Source: Geomonas subterranea
GTDB lineage: Bacteria > Desulfobacterota > Desulfuromonadia > Geobacterales > Geobacteraceae
Assembly: GCF_019063845.1 (NCBI RefSeq)
Contig: NZ_CP077683.1
Location: 1,612,001 to 1,676,000 of the forward strand
Reading direction: 5' to 3'
DNA: 64,000 nt
Shown piece by piece: positions 35,786-44,652 of this stretch. Position numbers and translations under genes: made by a program. Under the pieces are notes generated by a model that had not been told where the DNA came from, did not search any database, and saw only the letters and a list, made by a program, of their open reading frames with translations. Numbering within the stretch: position 1 is the stretch's first letter; each line of letters opens with the position of its first letter.

Positions 35786-37204
35786 CTACCTGCCGCCGAG
35801 GGCGAGGCTAAGGGTCATCCTGCTCTTGTAGCGGTTCAGCCGGTTCTGCAGGAGCTGCTTCTCCACGCCACGCCTGGTCTCCTGGGCGTCGAGCCACAAC
35901 TGCACACTGACCAGACCGGTACGGTAGCGTGCCTCCAGGAGCCGCTCGCTATCCTTCGCATTGGCCAGTGCCTTTTCCAGTTCCTTTTGCTGCGCCTCAT
36001 ATTGCTCGCCCGCCGACAAGGCGTTTTCCACTTCTCCGAGCGCGGTATAGAGAGCCTGCCGGAAGTTCACAACAGCCTCTTCGTACTGCGTCTCTGATAT
36101 CTTCACGTCCAGTCGCATCGTTCTCTGCTGCACGAAGGGAAGGGTCACCCCCACCCCCAAGGCGGCCACCGGGTTGCTTAGAACCTCAATCAGCGAGGTG
36201 CTGCTCCCCCCCAGGCTCCCGGTCAGGGTGAAGGCAGGGTAGTAGCTCGCCTTGGTATAGTCCACCTCGGCGAGGTACCCCTTTAGGCGCTCCCCGGCGG
36301 CGCGAAGGTCAGGGCGCCTGCCGAGAATTTCGGCTGGAAGCCCCGCCTCGACCGGTGGCGGAACGATATCAGGAAGCGCCGTCGGCATGGTCGTCCCCGA
36401 TTGGGGTGCCCGATTGAAAAGGATCGCGAGCGCGTTGCGCGCCTCGCAAAGCTGCCGGACGATTTCGGTCCGGTCGGCGCGCTGGCTGGCCAGAGCCTGC
36501 CGAGCCTGCGTGACGTCGATGGCCGAGACCGCTCCGGCGCCGTACTTAGCCTCGGCGAGCGCGAGGCTCTTCCCGGTGTAGGCGATGCTCTTGTCGGTAA
36601 GGTCTTTCAACTGCTGCAGGTAGCCTGTCTGCCAATAGCTTTGCGCCGTCGTTCCGATGAGAGCCAGCGCTACGCTATGCCGGTCGTACTCGGTCGCCTG
36701 CGCCTCGAAGTTCGCCGCGTCCCGTGCGCTCTCCAGCTTACCCCAGAGATCCAACTCGTAGCTCAGGGTGGCGGTCGCCGCATGGCTCGTGCCACTCGCG
36801 CCGTGCCGTTCGCGGTTGATAGTTGTGTTGCCCCCTACCGAGACGCCCGGGGTCCGATTGGTCGCGGTCAGCTCGGACTGCAGTTTCGCCCGGCGCACGC
36901 GGATCGCGGCCGCTGCAAGATCGTTGTTCTCTTTAAGCGCCTGCTCCACGAGTGCGGATAATAACGGATCGTTGAAGCCCTGCCACCACCTGTCGCCGGA
37001 GGCGACCGCGGAGCCACTGGTGCCAGACTTCGCCTCCCAGGCGACGGGGATATCTACTGCCGGCGCGGTTTGAACGCTTCGGGTAAGCCCGCTGCATCCG
37101 CTGCTCAGAAACAGCAGGATAAGCCCGAGCACCCATGCGGCCGATGAACCGCAGCGAAGACAGGATTGGGCGGAAAAAATGTTTCCCAGGGTTTTCCCCC
37201 TCAT
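35786..37204 (-). CDS. Outer-membrane efflux lipoprotein (NodT/TolC family)
   Basis: This 472-residue outer-membrane factor has a lipobox (LILLFLSSGC) and two OEP repeats typical of RND/MacAB outer channels. Features are WWQGFNDPLLSALVEQALKE near residue 70, AAAIRVRRAKLQSELTATN, and the second repeat RPDLRAAGERLKGYLAEVDY near 285. It forms the trimeric barrel and periplasmic tunnel that joins MacA. It is the last gene of the leftward efflux operon, starting 3 bp after macB, with GAGGGAG as ribosome-binding site. The substrate is presumably a drug, peptide or lipid handled by MacAB. Confidence 0.93.
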   Translation of the reverse strand: MRGKTLGNIFSAQSCLRCGSSAAWVLGLILLFLSSGCSGLTRSVQTAPAVDIPVAWEAKSGTSGSAVASGDRWWQGFNDPLLSALVEQALKENNDLAAAAIRVRRAKLQSELTATNRTPGVSVGGNTTINRERHGASGTSHAATATLSYELDLWGKLESARDAANFEAQATEYDRHSVALALIGTTAQSYWQTGYLQQLKDLTDKSIAYTGKSLALAEAKYGAGAVSAIDVTQARQALASQRADRTEIVRQLCEARNALAILFNRAPQSGTTMPTALPDIVPPPVEAGLPAEILGRRPDLRAAGERLKGYLAEVDYTKASYYPAFTLTGSLGGSSTSLIEVLSNPVAALGVGVTLPFVQQRTMRLDVKISETQYEEAVVNFRQALYTALGEVENALSAGEQYEAQQKELEKALANAKDSERLLEARYRTGLVSVQLWLDAQETRRGVEKQLLQNRLNRYKSRMTLSLALGGR

Positions 37205-37207
37205 TGA

Positions 37208-39238
37208 TTACTCCCTCGCCAGCGCCTGGATCGGGTCCAGGCGGGCGGCATTGCGCGCAGGGAGGTACCCGAAAAGTACCCCCACCAGCGTCGAACAGAG
37301 GACGGCGGAGAAGACGGACAGGGCGGAAAACTTCAAGGCGAAGCTCGTCACGAAGACCGCGAAGAGGGCGGAGACACCGTAGGAGAGAACGATCCCGATC
37401 CCGCCGCCGATCAGGCAGACCAACACCGACTCGATCAGGAACTGCTGCATGATGTCGCTCTTCCTCGCCCCCACCGCCATCCGGATGCCAATCTCGAAGG
37501 TCCGCTCGGTCACCGACACCAGCATGATGTTCATGACGCCGATTCCGCCCACCACCAGTGAGATGACGGCTATAGCAGAGATCATGAGGGCCATGGTGGC
37601 CGTTGTTTTCGACACCGTCTTCATGATGGAATCAGAGCTCGTGGTGTAAAAGTCCTTGGTGCCGTGCCTGAGCGACAGGAGCTTCACGATGCTCTGTTCG
37701 GCGACCTGGTTAGACAACCCCTCCTTAACCCTCACCGTAAGCGAGTCGAAGTGCGTCTGTCCGAGAATCTTCCCCATGGCCGCAGTGTACGGAAGCCAGA
37801 GTTCGAGGTTCTGGCTGTTGCCGAAGGGTCCCTCCTTGGGCTTGGTCACCCCGATCACCTGACAGGGAAGGCTGTCAACCATGAGCACCTTGCCAATGGG
37901 GTTCTCCCGTTCACCAAAGAATTTCTGCCTGGTGTTCGGATCGATGACGACGACCTGTGCCTGCCGCGCGACGTCGGCGGCGCCGAAGAAGGAACCATCG
38001 GCCAACTCCAGGCCCCGGACCCGGAAATACTGCTCCCCGACCCCTTTGACGGAGGCGTTCGCCGACTTGCTGCCCAGGCGGACCAGAAGGGTCGCGCTCG
38101 TTACGGGGGTTGCGCTGTCGGTGTAAACCTGCGACGCCACGACGGCCAGGTCCGCCGGCACCAGTGTCTCTATGCTCCCCGACTTCTCGTCGCCGAAATC
38201 GCTCCCTGGATAAACGTCAATCACGTTGGTCCCCATGGAACTAATATCGTCGATCACCTTCTGGCGAGCCCCCTGGCCGAGCCCCACCACCGACACCACA
38301 GAGGTGATGCCGATGACGATCCCGAGCATGGTGAGAAGGGTGCGCATCCGGTGCGAGGCCATGGCGATCATGGCCATCTTGAAGGCTTCGGCGAAACGGC
38401 CCCAGGTATTGCTCCCCCCTTTTGTCCTCCCCGTCCCGTTCCCCTTCTCCATGGCGGTCCCCTCGCCAGCGCTGGGGCTGCCCCCCTTCGAAGGGCCTTC
38501 AGCCAGGAAGCCCTGGTTAGCCGGCGAAACGGGGGGACATGCACCCTCGGAGCCGCTCCACGAATCGCTCAGGATCTCGCCGTCGCTGATCTCGATTATG
38601 CGCCGCGCGTTTTGCGCCACCTGCTGGTCATGGGTGACCAGTATCACGGTGTGCCCCATGGCGTTCAGCTCGTGCAGGATCGCCATCAGTTCCTGCCCGC
38701 TCTTCCGGTCCAGTGCGCCGGTCGGCTCGTCGGCGAGGATAACCGTCCCACCGTTCATGAGAGCCCGGGCGATGCAGACCCGCTGCTGTTGCCCCCCGGA
38801 GAGCTGGCCAGGCCCGTGATCGCAGCGCCCGGAAAGGCCCAGACGGTTGAGGAGCTCGTGCGCCCGCGCCCGCCGCGACGCTTTGTCCGCCCCCGCATAC
38901 ACCGCCGGGATCTCCACGTTCTGCACCGCGTTTAGGTGCATCATCAGGTGGTAGCGCTGGAAGATAAACCCGAAGTGTTCTCGGCGCAGGCGGGCGAGTT
39001 CGTCGCTGGAGAGTTCGGCAGTGTCGCGGCCAAAGATCCTATAGCTCCCCTCGCTGGGGCGGTCCAGGCAGCCCAGGATATTCATCAGCGTGGATTTCCC
39101 CGAGCCGGAGGCCCCGACGATGGCAACCATCTCTCCCTCGCCGATAACCAGATCGACCTCCTTCAGGACCACGAGTTCCTGATCCCCGGTCATGAAGCGC
39201 CGCACCACCCCTTTTATTTCCAGGATAGGCCCACTCAT
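37208..39238 (-). CDS. macB: MacB-type ABC exporter (fused ATPase-permease)
   Basis: The 676-residue protein has an N-terminal ATPase (Walker A VGASGSGKSTLMNILG near 40, signature LSGGQQQRVCIARAL near 145, Walker B VILADEPTGALD). A variable linker of about 60 residues follows, then TM1 (MRTLLTMLGIVIGITSVVSVVG), a large periplasmic MacB_PCD domain (about 330-545) and three C-terminal helices (FtsX domain). With MacA and a TolC-like partner it drives export from the periplasm by a mechanotransmission cycle. It starts 2 bp after macA. Length and domain order are normal. Confidence 0.95.
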   Translation of the reverse strand: MSGPILEIKGVVRRFMTGDQELVVLKEVDLVIGEGEMVAIVGASGSGKSTLMNILGCLDRPSEGSYRIFGRDTAELSSDELARLRREHFGFIFQRYHLMMHLNAVQNVEIPAVYAGADKASRRARAHELLNRLGLSGRCDHGPGQLSGGQQQRVCIARALMNGGTVILADEPTGALDRKSGQELMAILHELNAMGHTVILVTHDQQVAQNARRIIEISDGEILSDSWSGSEGACPPVSPANQGFLAEGPSKGGSPSAGEGTAMEKGNGTGRTKGGSNTWGRFAEAFKMAMIAMASHRMRTLLTMLGIVIGITSVVSVVGLGQGARQKVIDDISSMGTNVIDVYPGSDFGDEKSGSIETLVPADLAVVASQVYTDSATPVTSATLLVRLGSKSANASVKGVGEQYFRVRGLELADGSFFGAADVARQAQVVVIDPNTRQKFFGERENPIGKVLMVDSLPCQVIGVTKPKEGPFGNSQNLELWLPYTAAMGKILGQTHFDSLTVRVKEGLSNQVAEQSIVKLLSLRHGTKDFYTTSSDSIMKTVSKTTATMALMISAIAVISLVVGGIGVMNIMLVSVTERTFEIGIRMAVGARKSDIMQQFLIESVLVCLIGGGIGIVLSYGVSALFAVFVTSFALKFSALSVFSAVLCSTLVGVLFGYLPARNAARLDPIQALARE

Positions 39239-39240
39239 GG

Positions 39241-40425
39241 TCAGCGCCTCGGCGGCGGGGACATCACCCCCCCCTGCGCCTTCGGCACCGTCGAGCTGTC
39301 TCCGATGACTACCCGCTCCCCCTCCTTCACCCCTTCGAGCACCTGCACCGCGACATTGTCGCTCAGGCCCAGGCGCAGCTTCCGCGTCTCAGGTCGTCCC
39401 TCGCGCAGCACCTTGACCGTCCCTCCCCCGTTCCCGCCGCGGTTCTCCACCGAGGCGAGGGGAATGCAGAGCGCGTTCTTCACGCTGGCGATCACCACGG
39501 ACACCTGCGCCGTCATCGAGTTGCGCAGCCGGTGATCAAGGTTGGGCACCTCGAACAGGCCATAGTAGTAGATGGCCGTACTGCTGCCCGAGTTCCCCGT
39601 ACTGGCGGAGGAGGTGGTGCCCGTGCTGACGGCTGCGGGCTCGATCGCGCGCAGCCGACCGGTGTAGCGTTTCTCCGCGTCGCCCAGGAGCGAGAAGTAG
39701 ACCGGAAGGCCCGGTTTTATCCGCATCACGTCGGCCTCGGAGATCTTAGCCTTCACGGTCATGGTGTCCAGGTCCGCCAGGGTGAGGATGGTGGTCGCAG
39801 CCTGGGTCGACACCACGGTCTGTCCCTCCTCCGTGATGATGGAGAGGACGACGCCGTCCATGGGCGCCACGATCCTGGTGTAACCCAGGTTGGCGCCCGC
39901 CGTGTCGACGGCGATGGTCGACTTGCTGATCTGCGCGTCCAGAGCGGCGAGTTCGGCACGGGTGGTCTCCACCTGCGCCTGCGCGCTCTCGAGGTCGGCG
40001 CGGGAGGTGGCATCGAGCGCCGCCAGTTCCTTCTGGCGCCGGTAAGCTAGGGTGTACTGCCTGAGCAGGGCATCCTTGGCGTTTCTCTGCGCCCGGACGT
40101 TGGCCAGGGTCGCTTGCGCGTCCTTAAGTGCGTTTGCCTGCAGCACGGGATCGATCTCCGCCAAGAGTTGCCCCTTGCGCACCACGTCTCCCGCCGCCAC
40201 GTGCAACTTCTTCAACTGCCCCGAGACCTGGGCTCCCACCTCGACCGTCTTTTGCGCGGTGAGGATACCGCTTGCGAGGACCTTCTCCTCGATGTCGCTT
40301 TTTCCTGCGGTGGCGGTAATGTACGCCGGCTCCTCCTTGGCGGACAAATAACGGGCTCCAAGGCCCGCAAATGCGGCGAGTGCCGTGATGGAAATTACTG
40401 TCATTGCGATGAGCTTTCGGTTCAT
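39241..40425 (-). CDS. macA: MacA-type periplasmic adaptor protein
   Basis: A 394-residue membrane-fusion protein beginning at the ATG at 40425 (MNRKLIAMTVISITALAAFA, AGGA upstream). One N-terminal membrane anchor is followed by a lipoyl-like half (VEVGAQVSGQLKKLHVAAGD), a long alpha-hairpin with Gln/Ala/Glu repeats (about 90-190), the second lipoyl half (GYTRIVAPMDGVVLSIITEE) and beta-barrel/membrane-proximal domains. The middle of the barrel has a Ser/Thr-rich insertion (STGTTSSASTGNSGSS). It bridges MacB and the outer channel. The receiver gene ends 1 bp before the start. Confidence 0.93.
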   Translation of the reverse strand: MNRKLIAMTVISITALAAFAGLGARYLSAKEEPAYITATAGKSDIEEKVLASGILTAQKTVEVGAQVSGQLKKLHVAAGDVVRKGQLLAEIDPVLQANALKDAQATLANVRAQRNAKDALLRQYTLAYRRQKELAALDATSRADLESAQAQVETTRAELAALDAQISKSTIAVDTAGANLGYTRIVAPMDGVVLSIITEEGQTVVSTQAATTILTLADLDTMTVKAKISEADVMRIKPGLPVYFSLLGDAEKRYTGRLRAIEPAAVSTGTTSSASTGNSGSSTAIYYYGLFEVPNLDHRLRNSMTAQVSVVIASVKNALCIPLASVENRGGNGGGTVKVLREGRPETRKLRLGLSDNVAVQVLEGVKEGERVVIGDSSTVPKAQGGVMSPPPRR

Positions 40426-40426
40426 T

Positions 40427-40864
40427 TCACGTCCTGTTGCTGTTGGTCCGGTGCAGGCCTCCCGGCATCTGAACGGAAACGGCTTGGGTGCTGCCCGGTT
40501 GGGGCACATTCTCTCCCCGAAGCAGTGCAAGGATGTCCTGTACCCGGCAAGGTTTAGCCACCACCTGCGAGATCCCGAGGCCGGCAGCCTGTCGTACCAC
40601 GCGGGGAGAGGCCACGCCGGTGCAAAGCACCACATCCAGATCCGGGGCAAGCATCCTTGCCAACCGGCTCAGCTCGAAGCCGTCCATTTCCGGCATCTGC
40701 AGGTCAGTTATCATAAGTTCGCACGAGTGCTCGCTGAGGATGCGGAGTGCATCGTTGCCGTTATCAGCCGTTAAAATGGTGAGGCCTTGGCCGGCAAAGA
40801 TTGCGGCCAATAGCCGTAGATATTGAACATCGTCGTCCACCACGAGTGCGGTTCGATATTTCAT
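40427..40864 (-). CDS. Orphan CheY-like receiver protein
   Basis: A 145-residue stand-alone receiver domain. The acid pocket is ALVVDDD, the phosphoacceptor lies in LMITDLQMPEMDGFELS, the Thr is in LCTGVASP, and the conserved Lys is in VVAKPCRVQD. The last 25 residues (QPGSTQAVSVQMPGGLHR) form a short unstructured tail. It has no output domain, so it probably acts by protein contact or as a phosphate sink. It is placed between a PDZ protein gene and macA, and GGAGG precedes the ATG. Likely the CpxA-like kinase in the divergent operon, or another kinase, phosphorylates it; this is inference. Confidence 0.85.
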   Translation of the reverse strand: MKYRTALVVDDDVQYLRLLAAIFAGQGLTILTADNGNDALRILSEHSCELMITDLQMPEMDGFELSRLARMLAPDLDVVLCTGVASPRVVRQAAGLGISQVVAKPCRVQDILALLRGENVPQPGSTQAVSVQMPGGLHRTNSNRT

Positions 40865-40875
40865 CCGGTCCTCCG

Positions 40876-41271
40876 TCACGTGGCCGATGCGATGAAGGAA
40901 AGGTTGACGAAGCGCCAGCCGCGCTCCCCCAGAACGAAGATGAAAATGGGGTCGTGCGGGTCGTGCCCCCGGAGCACCCTCTTCAGGTCCGCGATGCTGC
41001 CGATCCTGGTGCTGCTGACCTCGGCTATGAGGTCGCCATTTCTCACCCCGCCGAGCCAAGCCTCCTGGTTCCGGTCTACCACGAGTGCCACCACGCCCCG
41101 CTTGCCGTGCTTCTCCCGCTTTTCCCCGTCCAACTCGATCTCGGTGAGGGTCATGCCGAGGAATGAAAGCGTTCCGGCTCCCTCGTCCGAGGCGACCCGC
41201 CCCGCCGCCGTGGTGCCGTCCGTCTGCGCGCATGGGGTTGCCATGAAAGAGCGCTTCATGGGGGTCACCAT
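40876..41271 (-). CDS. PDZ domain protein
   Basis: A 131-residue product of which the C-terminal 95 residues form one PDZ-like domain (FLGMTLTEIELDGEKREKHG, GVVALVVDRNQEAWLGGVRN, GDLIAEVSSTRIGSIADLKR). This is the arrangement of a DegP/HtrA PDZ module without the protease. No clear signal peptide is present, so location is uncertain. The ATG at 41271 overlaps the Spy-like gene end by 7 bp; a start at 41259 (MKRSFMATPC) is an alternative. The protein may hold misfolded C-termini within the envelope-stress module. Confidence 0.7.
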   Translation of the reverse strand: MVTPMKRSFMATPCAQTDGTTAAGRVASDEGAGTLSFLGMTLTEIELDGEKREKHGKRGVVALVVDRNQEAWLGGVRNGDLIAEVSSTRIGSIADLKRVLRGHDPHDPIFIFVLGERGWRFVNLSFIASAT

Positions 41272-41762
41272 CCTTCCGGCGCAGCCGGAGCCGCTCCGCC
41301 TTCTTCGGGCCCCAGGCAGGGGGGGCGCAGTTGCCCCTTTTCGGGACGGAATCTTTTAGCCTTTGCCCGCTGGTTCGCAGTCAGAAGAAGATCTATGCGG
41401 TGCCGCGTCTTCAGATGGCCTACCATCCGATCCGCATCCAGGTCCGCCAACGCCCTGGAAAGCTTCCTGGCAGCCTGCTCATCGAAGGACGCCGCCTCCC
41501 CGACCTCTCTTAGCTCCCTGCGCAGCGCCTTCTCCTTCTGTCGCCGCAAATCCTCCTGCGCCCGCTCCTCGCTCAGGATCGCCGCCACCTGCTGTTGCTG
41601 TGTTTCTGTCAGTTCCAGCATCCGGGCCAACTCGCCGTGGGAAGGGCCTGCTCCGCGCTCTTCCCCCCGGGGAGATGGCAACGCCGGGCCGGGCACCGCG
41701 TGCCCTGATACCGCAGCAAAGAGAACCGTTATCGCCGACACCACCAATACCGTGCTTTTCAT
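41265..41762 (-). CDS. Spy/CpxP-like periplasmic protein
   Basis: A 165-residue exported protein with signal peptide (TVLVVSAITVLFAAVSGHA) and an all-helical mature part holding the LTxxQ-type segment MLELTETQQQQVAAILSEER. Spy/CpxP/ZraP proteins are periplasmic chaperones or inhibitors of CpxA-like kinases and are induced by the Cpx pathway. The C-terminus is Pro/Gly-rich and atypical (EKGQLRPPCLGPEEGGAAPA). It is the first gene of the leftward efflux operon and is divergent from the CpxR-like gene, which fits a feedback role. Confidence 0.78.
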   Translation of the reverse strand: MKSTVLVVSAITVLFAAVSGHAVPGPALPSPRGEERGAGPSHGELARMLELTETQQQQVAAILSEERAQEDLRRQKEKALRRELREVGEAASFDEQAARKLSRALADLDADRMVGHLKTRHRIDLLLTANQRAKAKRFRPEKGQLRPPCLGPEEGGAAPAAPEGW

Positions 41763-41896
41763 ATCGTGCCTCCTTCAAGGATCGGGGGCTGCCGTCACCC
41801 CGTTGACATGGAAGCGATACTACGCCGTGCTCCGGTCAATTTGGGTGAAGAGATGTGGGGAAGTGTAAGCAACGATGCGGAATTTCCCGTAGTATC

Positions 41897-41939
41897 TTTA
41901 CATTTCTTAACAGCATGCCGATGGAGTTTCATATATAAT
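41897..41939. promoter_or_regulatory. CpxR-box-like site and -10 element in the divergent intergenic region
   Basis: On the minus strand GTTAA-N5-GTAAA (41897-41911) differs by one base from the CpxR consensus GTAAA-N5-GTAAA. On the plus strand TATAAT lies at 41934-41939, placing the box near -42 from the expected start. No -35 box is visible, as expected for an activator-dependent promoter. Autoregulation is inferred. Confidence 0.5.
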
Positions 41940-42030
41940 CGCCTCGGTTTCATAGTTCTCCCCATCGCTCTTCCTCACCGTACCCCTATCTGACGATGTC
42001 AGGGCGACGAACAATAGGATCAACCCGTAA

Positions 42031-42735
42031 ATGAAAAAATCGATTCTGGTGGTGGATGACGATACTGGACTGTGCGAACTGCTGGCAAGCTACCTCGGGA
42101 GCGAAGGGTACGCGGTGGATGCTGTGCACGACGGAGCCCATGGGGCTGAGCGGGCCGTGACAGGCGGCTACGCGTTCATCGTCCTTGATGTCATGCTGCC
42201 GGGACTCAACGGCTTCGACGTCCTGCGCCGGATCCGGCAGAGTTCGCAGGTGCCGGTTCTCATGCTGACTGCCCGTGGCGACGACATCGATCGCATCGTC
42301 GGCCTGGAGATGGGGGCAGACGACTACCTCCCAAAGCCGTTCAACCCGCGCGAGCTTGTGGCGCGACTACGGGCGATCCAGCGCCGCAGCGAAGCGACCC
42401 AGCTTGGTGTGGAGCAACGGGGCGACCTGCTGGAGGTAGGCGATCTAAAACTCGATATAGGGACGCGCAGCGTGACCATCGATTCAACCGCTGTCGAGGT
42501 CACATCCCTCGAATTCTCCGTGCTGGAGGTGCTCGTCCGCCACGCGGGTACGGTGGTGAGCCGCGATGAACTGACACGCCAGGCGTTAGGACGGGATTTC
42601 ACCAGCTTCGACCGGAGCGTCGACGTGCACATGAGCAGCCTGAGAAGGAAGCTCGGTCCCTCGCCCGGCGGTGACGAGCGGATCAAGTCGGTGCGGGGGG
42701 TGGGGTACCTGTATGCGCGTTCCGGGCAGAGGTGA
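42031..42735 (+). CDS. CpxR-like OmpR-family response regulator
   Basis: A 234-residue regulator with a receiver domain (ILVVDDDTGL acid pocket, FIVLDVMLPGLNGFDVL phosphoacceptor, PKPFNPRELVARL switch) and a winged-helix DNA-binding domain (about 135-230: LEFSVLEVLVRHAGTVVSRD ... FDRSVDVHMSSLRRKLG). The closest well-known relatives are CpxR and RstA. It is followed after 31 bp by its likely kinase and diverges from the Spy-PDZ-receiver-MacAB-TolC operon, so it probably activates both directions on envelope stress. Exact orthology to CpxR is inferred from context. Confidence 0.92.
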   Translation: MKKSILVVDDDTGLCELLASYLGSEGYAVDAVHDGAHGAERAVTGGYAFIVLDVMLPGLNGFDVLRRIRQSSQVPVLMLTARGDDIDRIVGLEMGADDYLPKPFNPRELVARLRAIQRRSEATQLGVEQRGDLLEVGDLKLDIGTRSVTIDSTAVEVTSLEFSVLEVLVRHAGTVVSRDELTRQALGRDFTSFDRSVDVHMSSLRRKLGPSPGGDERIKSVRGVGYLYARSGQR

Positions 42736-42766
42736 CCTGCACATGACAAGGATTTAGAGGCCTGTT

Positions 42767-44137
42767 ATGCGTGGCATATTCTGGAAGATATTCATGTGGT
42801 TCTGGCTGGCGACCGTCCTGTCGGGGTTCGTCTTCTTCCTCATCGCGATAAACCTCAGGCTCACCCCGATGCGGGACGGGCACAGGCGCTACTTCGACAA
42901 CGAACGGCATCGCAACCAGAGCCAGGCTGTCGAAATCTACGGACGCACGGCGGCTGCCATCACAGAACGAGAAGGAAGTCCTGCCTTAGTCGACGCGAGC
43001 CGCCCCACTGGCGCACAAGGGATCTATCTTTTTTCAGCCAATGGCACTCCCCTCTCCAAGGGTGTTCCCCAGCCGGTGCATAGCGCCGTGCTTGCGGCCG
43101 TAGGAACAGCACCGCAACGGAAGCTGCCCCCGGAGGCGGTAGTAGTACGGGTGCTGGGGCCAAACGGCACCCCCTACTTCGCAGCAGCCAGTTTCCCGGC
43201 ACCGCCGCCTCCGCCTGATTTCCCGCCCTTCCCGCTTCCGCCGCATTTCTGGCTGCAGCTTGCCGTGACCCTGGTGGTGAGTGGCTTTGTATGCTACGTC
43301 CTGTCCTGGCGGCTGACCGCCCCGGTAAGAAGGCTGAGGGAGGCGACGCAGGGCCTCGCCGCCGGGAAACTCGGCAGCCGGGTTGCGGTCCCAACCGGGG
43401 ACACAGGAAACGAACTGAGCGACCTCGGGCGTGACTTTAATACCATGGCGGCCCGCATCGAGCAGTTGGTTAAGGCGCACCAGCAGCTCGTGCGCGACGT
43501 GTCCCACGAGTTGCGCTCACCTTTGGCGCGGCTGAACGTAGCGTTGGAGCTTGCCCGCAAAGAGTCCACCGGTTCCGCGGCTCCCGCTCTGAACCGGATC
43601 GAGTACGAGGGGGAGCGGCTGAACCAGCTGATCGGGGAGCTGCTCACCTTGAGCAGGCTTGATGAAGAGGGCACCGGCATGGGGACGGCAGTTGACCTGG
43701 CCGAACTCGTGGGAGAAGTTGTGCGGGACGCGGAGTTCGAGGCGTGCGCGGCGAACCGTCACGTGCGCGCGAGCGCGGTGCAGGGACTGCAGGTTTCAGG
43801 GAACCGTGAGTTGCTGAGACGGGCACTGGAAAACGTGGTGAGAAACGCGGTCTGCTACACGCGGGAAGGAAGCTGCGTGGAGGTCATCCTTGAAGGGCAC
43901 GGGGAGCGGGAGGCCGTTATTCGGGTGCGCGATTCCGGGCCGGGGGTGCCGGACGCCGAACTCGCCGACATCTTCCGCGCCTTCTACCGGGTAGGGGAAG
44001 CGAGGGACCGCCAGTCCGGGGGGACCGGCATCGGGCTCGCCATCGCCGAGAAGACAGTTGCCCTGTACGGCGGGTCAATCAGCGCTAGGAACCTCACTGC
44101 AGGAGGCCTTGAAGTGGAAATCCGCCTCCCAGTATAG
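42767..44137 (+). CDS. CpxA-like sensor histidine kinase
   Basis: The 456-residue kinase has TM1 (IFMWFWLATVLSGFVFFLIA), a periplasmic sensor of about 130 residues, TM2 (FWLQLAVTLVVSGFVCYVLS), a HAMP domain (about 185-240), the H-box DVSHELRSPLARLNVALELA (His near 247) and the ATPase domain with VRDSGPGVPDAEL and GGTGIGLAIAEKTVALYGG. The IFWKIFMWFW start and HAMP style resemble CpxA. AGAGG precedes the ATG. It should sense envelope damage and phosphorylate the adjacent regulator. Confidence 0.92.
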   Translation: MRGIFWKIFMWFWLATVLSGFVFFLIAINLRLTPMRDGHRRYFDNERHRNQSQAVEIYGRTAAAITEREGSPALVDASRPTGAQGIYLFSANGTPLSKGVPQPVHSAVLAAVGTAPQRKLPPEAVVVRVLGPNGTPYFAAASFPAPPPPPDFPPFPLPPHFWLQLAVTLVVSGFVCYVLSWRLTAPVRRLREATQGLAAGKLGSRVAVPTGDTGNELSDLGRDFNTMAARIEQLVKAHQQLVRDVSHELRSPLARLNVALELARKESTGSAAPALNRIEYEGERLNQLIGELLTLSRLDEEGTGMGTAVDLAELVGEVVRDAEFEACAANRHVRASAVQGLQVSGNRELLRRALENVVRNAVCYTREGSCVEVILEGHGEREAVIRVRDSGPGVPDAELADIFRAFYRVGEARDRQSGGTGIGLAIAEKTVALYGGSISARNLTAGGLEVEIRLPV

Positions 44138-44164
44138 GGGCGGATGCCTGTCTCCCCTCACCCT

Positions 44165-44461
44165 TTATTCCACGAGAGGTGGAGCCCATTGCAGCGACGG
44201 ACCCGATTTTTTTGCCTTTGGCTGAGGCTCTTTATGGGTCTGCTCATCAGCAGGCTGTTTTCCCAGCAGGAGCTTCTTCACCTTTTCAGTTAGCGACACA
44301 GAACTTTCACTTATCGCGATATCTTTGATGTCTTTTGCTGCTCCAGCCAGCTCGATGGTCTGCTCATAGCCGGAGCTGTACCTGATTACCAGGGTGTCGG
44401 CGCTAGCCGTCCCACTGACTGCAAGGAATATGGCAGCCACGGGTAGGAATCGGAAATTCAT
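44165..44461 (-). CDS. Small exported hypothetical protein
   Basis: A 98-residue protein with a signal peptide (FLPVAAIFLAVSGTASA) and a short mature domain (DTLVIRYSSGYEQTIELAGA), followed by a Lys/Pro-rich tail (QTHKEPQPKAKKSGP). I do not recognise a family. It converges with the CpxA-like gene and stops 28 bp after it. Length and signal peptide support a genuine gene; no operon partner is seen. The sequence from 44462 to 44652 holds nothing recognised. Confidence 0.6.
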   Translation of the reverse strand: MNFRFLPVAAIFLAVSGTASADTLVIRYSSGYEQTIELAGAAKDIKDIAISESSVSLTEKVKKLLLGKQPADEQTHKEPQPKAKKSGPSLQWAPPLVE

Positions 44462-44652
44462 GCGGGTTCCTTTCTCGGGAGAATGATATTGGCGCTTCGT
44501 CGCTTAATTAAGTGACAGCCGGTTCAATGTTAATAATGCCAGACGTATAGCCGATATACAACCAATCGCGGTCCAGCAGATCCCCCCACTATGCCTATCC
44601 CCCCTCCCTTTGCACCACCTTTCCCTATTGCCTGCTTAGAAGCTGGGACATC

